Source of the DNA: Marsupella aquatica
Lineage: Eukaryota; Marchantiophyta
Reading direction: 5' to 3'
Length of the DNA: 64,000 nucleotides
NCBI GenBank assembly: GCA_973895155.1
Contig: OZ316893.1
Coordinates: 19,406,001 to 19,470,000, forward strand
The position numbers and the translations under genes were made by a program. The first letter of the stretch is position 1. Each line of letters begins with the position of its first letter. The notes beneath the pieces were generated by a model. That model did not search any database and was not told the origin of the DNA. It saw only the letters and a list, made by a program, of their open reading frames with translations. Positions 60,991-64,000 of the stretch are shown here, piece by piece.

Positions 60991-63900
60991 CCAACATTGA
61001 GGACACAACCATGATCCACTAGGAATCACCTCTAATGGTCAGTGGTGTCAAATACAACATGTGCCATCCTCTAGAACACTTATCACAAATCAACATAGTA
61101 GTTGCTCCTTGAGCAGATCCACACAACATGCACTTCAAACCGGCATGAACATGAGCTAAACTTGAATCTACAATACCATCAATGTTTGAAAGGTGACATG
61201 GTGCACAATTGTGCACATGATCTTTCCAAACCATACCATCACGTCCTTCCAACATTAAGACGCTAGAAGGCAATATTTCACGCAACCACACGTAAGATTG
61301 TCCAACCTGCAGTCACATCAAGTATCGTTGCTATTGTCTGCTACAAATAAACATAATCACCAGGATGAAACCGTTGAATCCTAGCCTCATACAATAACCT
61401 CCTCCATGAATAGCACTTGGCATACCTCAAAGTATCACGATGTTGGGCAATGGCAAGGTTGTCAAAGGCCATGGGCATGACTCTCCCAAAAACTTGTGCC
61501 CTCTCTGAACACACCTTGACCCAAACATCAGGATCATTCAAATCCATAATAGTTGCCATATCATAATGAATAGCCGCTGGCAAATCTGGCTCTCTACCAT
61601 AGAGCCCCTGGGCCCTCACTCTTTGTATATTATACAATCATACCTGTGAGCCTCCCCTACATAGGTACCCCTTCTTATTAATTTTTCTCCTATAGAGTTT
61701 ATCCTTGTTTTTTTATAAAAACCAAAAATTTCCTCTTATTAAAGTATCTTCACTGTATTACAAAAGGGAGTTTTGGGCAATAATAATTATCCTTCATATA
61801 TTACAATTTCACTCCACACACCCGGTCCATCCCCCATCGCCCAATCACCCCCAATCCTCCCTTCAAAACTTTTCTGGCTTAGCATAGCTGCCAGTATGAA
61901 GGAGATATGGATACTTGCCAACTGAAACGGTAGCCCATAGCTAACCGAGGTAGCTGGAGATCCCATCTCCCATCTCCCAAATGACCAACTTGCAAGCCAT
62001 ACTTATGCAATCCTCTCTTCGCGGTTTGTACAACTTTCTCTGCCAATCCATCTGCCTCAAGATGATCACGAGAAGTAGTACAATGATCAGTAAGAGCTCA
62101 CACAAATCCTCAAACTCTTCACGGAGTTCCATGCCCTGATCTGAGCCCTGATGAGTTACCACCTAAGCTGGTGCTCCAAAATGACTAAGTACTCGATCCA
62201 AAAATGTGATAGCCACTCAGGCTCCACTAGTTTTATCTGGCAATAGCCACTAATTCAATCCACTTGAAGAAGTGCTCCACCATAACCAAAATATATCAAT
62301 TATGACGTTGGATAAGAGGCAATGGACCAACAAAGTCCAAACTTCATTTATACCCCAAACCCATGATTGGTAACGGATGCAATTGGGAAGTGGGAGCATT
62401 AAATGATGCTCTCACTTGATCACATACCACACACTTAGCTATCAATTGTTGGACATCAGTGCGCATACCACATCACCAATACTGTGTCTACAACAAGCCA
62501 TAAATGCGCTTCACACCAAAGTAACCCAACTCCTCATGCGCATGTCGCACATAACGTACTCGTTGTGACGGTTTTGGTACAACTAACACCTTGCCATCAT
62601 GTAGTATCCTCAAAAGATGGTTTACTTCCCATTGAAACCTCTTGGCTCGTTGTAGAACCCTATCTCGCTCCTTAGCATCACAATTGCCAACAATGGAGTC
62701 ACCACGCAAATATTCCAACACTCTCTCATCATTGTGAATATCTTGTTGTCCAAAAACTACCTCATCAACACCCATATCTGAAGACTCCACGTCTACCCCA
62801 TCCAATGAAGTAGAGTCCACAAATCCACTACATGTTGGAACCCAACAAAGAAAGGCAGATGCAGGCCATCTAAGTGACACACTCTCCTTATCTAACTCAT
62901 CATGCCATCAAGCTCCAATCTCATCTTCTTGACTGGTACATGGATTACGCCTCAATCCATCCGCATCCAAGTTCACTCTACCAAGCCTATGTACGGCTTG
63001 GAAATCATACTCTTATAACAACAATGCCCATCATGCAAGCTTCCCTATATTAAGCTTGTTAGACACCATTAACCCACTTTGAAGGGCTGGTGATCAATGA
63101 TTAAGGTGAACGGATTACCAAATAAATAGCAACAAAAATGTGCCATAACCCACACTACTGCCGAACACTCTCCTTCATACGAGCTATACTTAGCCTCTAC
63201 TAAATTGTTTGATCTATTGGCATACGCCACAACAAACTCATTCTCCTCATCATCCTTCTGAGTCAACACCGGTCCAAGTCCTACTCCACTCCAATCAGTG
63301 TGTAGCTGAAATGGTTGTCCCAAAATGGGTCTTCTCAAAATAGGTGTTGACACCAATCTTTCCTTCAACTCTTAGGAAGCATGCTCTTGGTCATCACCCC
63401 AAATCCACTCCTAGTCCAACTTAGTAAGTATGGTTAAAGGCTTAGCAAGCTGGTTAAATCCTTTAACATACCGTCTATAATAGCTCGCCAATCCCAAGAA
63501 TGCATGAACTCTACTCACATAAGTAGGACGAGGAATCTGTGTAATGGCCTCCACCTTAGTCTCTTGCACACCCAATCCTCCTGGGTAGACAGTGTGGCTC
63601 AAATACTTAATTTTGTCTTGGAAGAACTTACACTTGCCAGGATGAAGTTTCAACCCATGTTCTCTCAATCTCTCCACCACAATCTGCAAGTGCCTCTGAT
63701 GTTCTTTCACTGTAGAAGAATAGACTAAAATATCATCAATGTAACATCTCACAAAATCCAAACCTGCAAGAATTCAATCCATGACTCTTTGGAATTCAGT
63801 TGGTGCATTCTTCAACCCAAATGGTAAAAACAACCACTGACACAAATGATCTTTGCCATAAGAATCAATTCCCCAAAATGTTGTCTTGGATCTATCAGAA

Positions 63901-64000
63901 TGCCTAATTGGCAACTAATGGTACCCCACCTTGAGGTCCAACAAACTAAATATCTTTGTATGCCCCACAACATCAAAGATCTCCTCCAGTGTGGGCATGG
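60991..64000 (-). pseudogene. Ty3/gypsy-type retrotransposon pol relic with PHD-like C-terminal finger
   Basis: Read on the minus strand from the right edge, the order is reverse transcriptase, RNase H, integrase, then a C-terminal zinc finger, which is the Ty3 order. RT: FSLLDLKVGYH, FGLKNAPTEFQRVMD and YIDDILVYS (about 63.73-64.0 kb), with stops after GYH and after RVMD. RNase H (63069-63368): HTDWSGVGLG, SSYEGECSAV and IDHQPF give the acidic residues. Integrase zinc finger: VRHAHEELGYFGVKRIYGLL (about 62.49-62.55 kb), followed by a broken core. Integrase C-terminus: LQRFHPGDYVYL-like ending (61341-61637). A PHD-like module lies at about 60991-61135. Multiple in-frame stops and frameshifts show it is inactive. 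The element runs past the window's right end. Confidence 0.88.

Overview
The window looks like nuclear DNA of a land plant. Genes carry many GT-AG introns, and the products are plant-type: a plastid-targeted carbamoyl phosphate synthetase small subunit, a GONST1-type GDP-sugar transporter, a TRICHOME BIREFRINGENCE-LIKE acyltransferase and a plant LYAR-type nucleolar protein. Two features point to a non-seed plant, most likely a bryophyte such as a moss: a hybrid histidine kinase with a MASE1-like multi-pass membrane sensor, and a LINE-like element of a type I associate with moss genomes. This placement is inference.

Layout, left to right. The last two exons of a RidA (imine deaminase) gene lie at 69-474. 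A repeat-rich spacer follows, then a 5'-truncated, frameshifted LINE-like retroelement (about 4.38-6.35 kb). A complete ten-exon CARA gene occupies 8049-11880 (471 aa). RBM48, a minor-spliceosome factor, has eight exons at 14515-16838 (271 aa). Only 83 bp downstream on the same strand is a gene for an arginine/serine-rich protein (16922-18730, 407 aa). From 18.7 to 29.9 kb I recognise no genes; this stretch holds transposon relics, including a Helitron-like end, a foldback element, a probable Copia LTR, and a C-rich/G-rich block. A seven-exon hybrid histidine kinase (29952-35466, 961 aa) follows. On the minus strand are a six-exon LYAR/UBA1C-like gene (37617-40484, 481 aa) with a telo-box cluster upstream, an eight-exon GONST1-like transporter (45122-48326, 357 aa) and a three-exon TBL protein (54231-58214, 844 aa) with an unusually long acidic stem. 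A short non-autonomous Helitron lies at 41301-41696. The right end (60.99-64.0 kb) is a decayed minus-strand Ty3/gypsy pol with a PHD-like finger after the integrase.

The genes do not form one pathway. Two themes recur: RNA processing and ribosome biogenesis (RBM48, the RS protein, LYAR), and Golgi cell-wall or glycolipid chemistry (GONST1-like, TBL). Every exon model was built by hand from splice sites, reading phase and recalled family conservation. Each closes to a whole number of codons. None has been checked against transcripts or databases.
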